A stretch of DNA of 64,000 nucleotides from Lelliottia jeotgali (GTDB taxonomy: Bacteria; Pseudomonadota; Gammaproteobacteria; Enterobacterales; Enterobacteriaceae), in assembly GCA_002271215.1 (NCBI GenBank), contig CP018628.1, forward strand, positions 682,001-746,000, in the 5' to 3' direction. Below, in pieces: positions 61,431-64,000 of the stretch. Positions within the stretch are counted from its first letter, which is position 1. Each line of letters begins with the position of its first letter. The translations under genes and the position numbers were made by a program. The notes beneath the pieces were generated by a model, which saw only the letters and a program-made list of their open reading frames with translations, searched no databases and had not been told where the DNA came from.

Positions 61431-61509
61431 TGCCGGGTGACGCGCCGCGATCCCGGCCTACAGTATTTGTGCCCTCCCGTAGGCCCGGTAAGCGAAGCGC
61501 CACCGGGCA
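61431..61509. repeat. REP pair between araA and araD
   Basis: Inverted units 61431-61461 and 61479-61509 inside the araBAD operon, sharing the GTAGGCCCGGTAAGCGAAGC core with those at 22954 and 25912. A REP pair is also known at this position in other enterics; it may lower araD expression or stabilise araBA mRNA. Confidence 0.85.
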
Positions 61510-61523
61510 ATCCGGCAGCGTGC

Positions 61524-63026
61524 TTAACGTTTTGAACCGTAATAGACTTCGTTCCAGCGCAGCGCATCTTTAAACGCTGGCAGACGGGTGTCGTTGTCGA
61601 TGACGGTCAGCTCGATGTCATGCAGTTCCGCGAACTGACGCATATCGTTCAGATCCAGCGAATGGCTGAAGACCGTATGGTGTGCGCCACCGGCGACGAT
61701 CCAGGCTTCGGATGCGGTCGGCAGATCCGGCTGTGCTTTCCACAGGGCGTTCGCCACCGGCAGTTTCGGCAGGGAATGCGGGGTTTCGACGGCATCCACG
61801 CAGTTCACCAGCAGGCGGAAGCGATCGCCCAGATCAATCAGGCTGGCGTTAATCGCCGGGCCGGTGCGGGTGTTGAAGATCAGACGGGCCGGATCGGCTT
61901 TGCCGCCGATGCCCAGGTACTGCACATCGAGGATCGGTTTCTCTTCGACGGCGATGGAAGGACACACTTCCAGCATGTGCGAGCCCAGCACCAGATCGTT
62001 GCCGTTCTCAAAGTGGTAGGTGTAATCCTCCATAAAGGAGGTGCCGCCCTGTAGACCGGTCGACATCACCTTCATGATGCGAAGCAGGGCGGCGGTTTTC
62101 CAGTCGCCTTCGCCCGCAAAGCCGTAGCCTTGCTGCATCAGACGTTGTACCGCCAGGCCGGGCAGTTGTTTCAGGCCGTGGAGGTCTTCAAAAGTGGTGG
62201 TAAAAGCGTGGAAACCGCCCTGTTCGAGGAAGCGTTTCATGCCTAACTCAATGCGCGCCGCATCGATGACGTTCTGACGTTTGTCGCCGTTGATCTGCGC
62301 CGCTGCGGTCAGGCGATAGCTGCTTTCGTATTCATCGACCAGCGCGCTGATGTCGCCCTCGCTAATTTCATTCACTACCTGCACCAGGTCGCCCACGGCC
62401 CAGGTGTTAACCGAGAAACCGAACTTAATCTGCGCGGCGACTTTATCGCCGTCCGTCACCGCCACTTCGCGCATGTTGTCGCCAAAACGCACCACTTTCA
62501 GATGGCGGGTATCCTGTTTCGATACCGCCTGGCGCATCCAGGAGCCGATGCGCTGCTGGGCGTGTTGATCCTGCCAGTGGCCAGTCACTACGCCGTGCTG
62601 CTGGCGCATACGCGCGCCGATGAAGCCGAACTCGCGGCCGCCGTGCGCGGTCTGGTTCAGGTTCATAAAGTCCATGTCGATGCTGTCCCACGGCAGGGAG
62701 GCGTTGAACTGGGTATGGAACTGGAGAAGCGGTTTGTTAAGGATCGTCAGACCGTTGATCCACATTTTGGCCGGAGAGAAGGTGTGCAGCCACACTACCA
62801 TCCCGGCGCATTTATCGTCGTAGTTGGCGTCGCGGCAGATGTTAGTGATCTCATCCGGCGTGGTGCCGAGCGGTTTCAGCACCAGTTTGCACGGCAGCTT
62901 AGCCTCGGCGTTCAGGGCATTAACCACGTGTTCCGCGTGTTTCGTCACCTGTTGCAGCGCTGCCGGTCCGTATAAATGCTGGCTGCCAATGACAAACCAC
63001 ACTTCATAATTGTTAAAAATGCTCAT
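61524..63026 (-). CDS. araA: L-arabinose isomerase
   Basis: 500 residues as in E. coli. Begins [20 protein letters not shown]; metal/catalytic residues sit in [34 protein letters not shown] (Glu306) and [11 protein letters not shown] (Glu333). Converts L-arabinose to L-ribulose. Follows araB by 10 bp. Confidence 0.98.
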   Translation of the reverse strand: MSIFNNYEVWFVIGSQHLYGPAALQQVTKHAEHVVNALNAEAKLPCKLVLKPLGTTPDEITNICRDANYDDKCAGMVVWLHTFSPAKMWINGLTILNKPLLQFHTQFNASLPWDSIDMDFMNLNQTAHGGREFGFIGARMRQQHGVVTGHWQDQHAQQRIGSWMRQAVSKQDTRHLKVVRFGDNMREVAVTDGDKVAAQIKFGFSVNTWAVGDLVQVVNEISEGDISALVDEYESSYRLTAAAQINGDKRQNVIDAARIELGMKRFLEQGGFHAFTTTFEDLHGLKQLPGLAVQRLMQQGYGFAGEGDWKTAALLRIMKVMSTGLQGGTSFMEDYTYHFENGNDLVLGSHMLEVCPSIAVEEKPILDVQYLGIGGKADPARLIFNTRTGPAINASLIDLGDRFRLLVNCVDAVETPHSLPKLPVANALWKAQPDLPTASEAWIVAGGAHHTVFSHSLDLNDMRQFAELHDIELTVIDNDTRLPAFKDALRWNEVYYGSKR

Positions 63027-63036
63027 TATCGTGTCC

Positions 63037-64000
63037 TTAATGTGTCAGGGTTGCCGGTTTTTCCGCGGTGTTTTTGGCCGGGGCGGCGACAGGGAGATAG
63101 TGTTGTTCGGCGCTTTTCGACCATTGCAGGTAGCGCTGATAAAGCTGTTCGAAGCGTTGAGCCTGTGCGGTGCGAGGCTGGAGCGTGCTTTCTACGGCAC
63201 TCGCCATATGTTGCTGCGCGGTCGGGATATCCGCGTGAACGCCTGCCGCCACGGCGGCGAAAATGGCAGCACCGAGGGCACAGCACTGATCGGAGGCGAC
63301 GATTTGCAGCGGACGGTTCAGCACGTCGCAGCAGGCCTGCATGATGACCGGGTTTTTACGCGCAATGCCGCCGAGCGCCATCACCTCGTTGACCGCGATG
63401 CCCTGCTCGGTGAAGCACTCCATGATGGCGCGTGCGCCAAAGGCGGTGGCTGCAATCAGGCCGCCAAACAGCGCGGGCGCGTCGGTTGCCAGGTTGAGGT
63501 CGGTAATCACGCCTTTGAGACGCTGGTTAGCAAACGGCGTACGGCGGCCGTTAAACCAGTCGAGCACCACCGGGAGATGATCCAGCGACGGGTTTTTGGC
63601 CCAGGCTTCGGTGAGTTGCGGGAGAAGCTGTTTTTTGCTGGCAGCGATCTGAGCTTTCAGCTCTGGATGGGTTTCCGCCAGCTGATCCAGCGGCCAGCCG
63701 AGTACGCGGCCAAACCAGGCGTAGATATCACCGAAGGCCGATTGCCCCGCTTCCAGACCGATAAAATCAGGCACTACGCTGCCGTCAACCTGTCCACAAA
63801 TGCCTTTCACCGCGCGGTCGCCGACGGTGGCTTTATCGGCGGTGAGGATGTCGCAAGTCGACGTGCCAATCACTTTCACCAGCGTGTTCGGCTGTGCGCC
63901 TGCGCCAACGGCACCCATATGGCAGTCGAACGCGCCGCCGGAAATGGCGACGTTTTGCGGCAAGCCCAGACGCTGCGCCCACTCTTCGCTGAGCGTGCCG
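63037..64000 (-). CDS. araB: Ribulokinase, C-terminal part (start beyond window)
   Basis: The frame runs off the right edge; the last 320 residues of about 566 are visible. FGGY kinase C-terminal domain: [50 protein letters not shown] and the ATP-site [19 protein letters not shown] are present. The apparent start at 63963 is an internal TTG, not the gene start, because the upstream codons read [12 protein letters not shown] in frame. Phosphorylates L-ribulose. First gene of araBAD. Confidence 0.97.
   Translation of the reverse strand, partial: GTLSEEWAQRLGLPQNVAISGGAFDCHMGAVGAGAQPNTLVKVIGTSTCDILTADKATVGDRAVKGICGQVDGSVVPDFIGLEAGQSAFGDIYAWFGRVLGWPLDQLAETHPELKAQIAASKKQLLPQLTEAWAKNPSLDHLPVVLDWFNGRRTPFANQRLKGVITDLNLATDAPALFGGLIAATAFGARAIMECFTEQGIAVNEVMALGGIARKNPVIMQACCDVLNRPLQIVASDQCCALGAAIFAAVAAGVHADIPTAQQHMASAVESTLQPRTAQAQRFEQLYQRYLQWSKSAEQHYLPVAAPAKNTAEKPATLTH

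Overview
The window is chromosomal DNA from a gammaproteobacterium of the Enterobacteriaceae. The backbone follows the E. coli K-12 order from thrC to araB: thrC-yaaX-yaaA-yaaJ-talB-mog-satP-dnaKJ-nhaAR-rpsT-ribF-ileS-lspA-fkpB-ispH-dapB-carAB-kefFC-folA-apaHG-rsmA-pdxA-surA-lptD-djlA-rluA-rapA-polB-araDAB. Protein divergence and accessory content fit an Enterobacter/Lelliottia/Citrobacter-type genome better than Escherichia itself; the genus is an inference. No rRNA, tRNA, CRISPR array, transposase, integrase or prophage was seen. REP/BIME palindromes are abundant.

Layout: 1-878 end of thrC; 1.1-5.7 kb yaaX, yaaA, yaaJ, talB, mog; 5.8-11.5 kb an accessory block (MHS-family transporter, Fe-siderophore-type ABC importer with a Fur-like site, atypical ClC protein) where E. 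coli has other genes; 11.6-17.9 kb satP, dnaKJ with sigma-32 promoters, nhaA-nhaR; 18.0-24.4 kb rpsT divergent from the ribF-ileS-lspA-fkpB-ispH operon; 24.5-31.6 kb a carbohydrate locus replacing rihC; 31.7-37.4 kb dapB and carAB; 37.4-38.0 kb a tandem REP array and a small lipoprotein; 38.1-43.5 kb a gluconate/ketogluconate-type locus where K-12 carries cai/fix genes; 43.6-46.6 kb kefFC and folA; 46.7-53.4 kb the leftward lptD-surA-pdxA-rsmA-apaG-apaH operon; 53.7-64 kb djlA, rluA, rapA, polB and araD, araA, araB (araB cut by the window end).

The most interesting region is 24.5-31.6 kb. Two tandem cupins of the archaeal-type glucose-6-phosphate isomerase family face a leftward operon encoding a 578-residue ManA-like isomerase with an extra N-terminal domain and a complete mannose-family PTS (IIA, IIB, IIC, IID). 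A divergent LacI-family regulator sits at the head. The same 16-bp operator-like palindrome (close to GGTTAATCGATTAACC) occurs upstream of the cupin pair and several times between manA and the regulator gene, so the two transcription units look like one regulon handling one imported sugar phosphate. The substrate cannot be read from sequence. The second candidate system (38.1-43.5 kb) combines a YhcH-family protein, gluconokinase, gluconate 5-dehydrogenase, LacI regulator, D-2-hydroxyacid dehydrogenase and ACS-family transporter, with a good CRP site; a ketogluconate-to-6-phosphogluconate route is the simplest reading.

Other regulatory signals read from the sequence: a LexA box before polB, PurR- and ArgR-type boxes before carA, and several factor-independent terminators.
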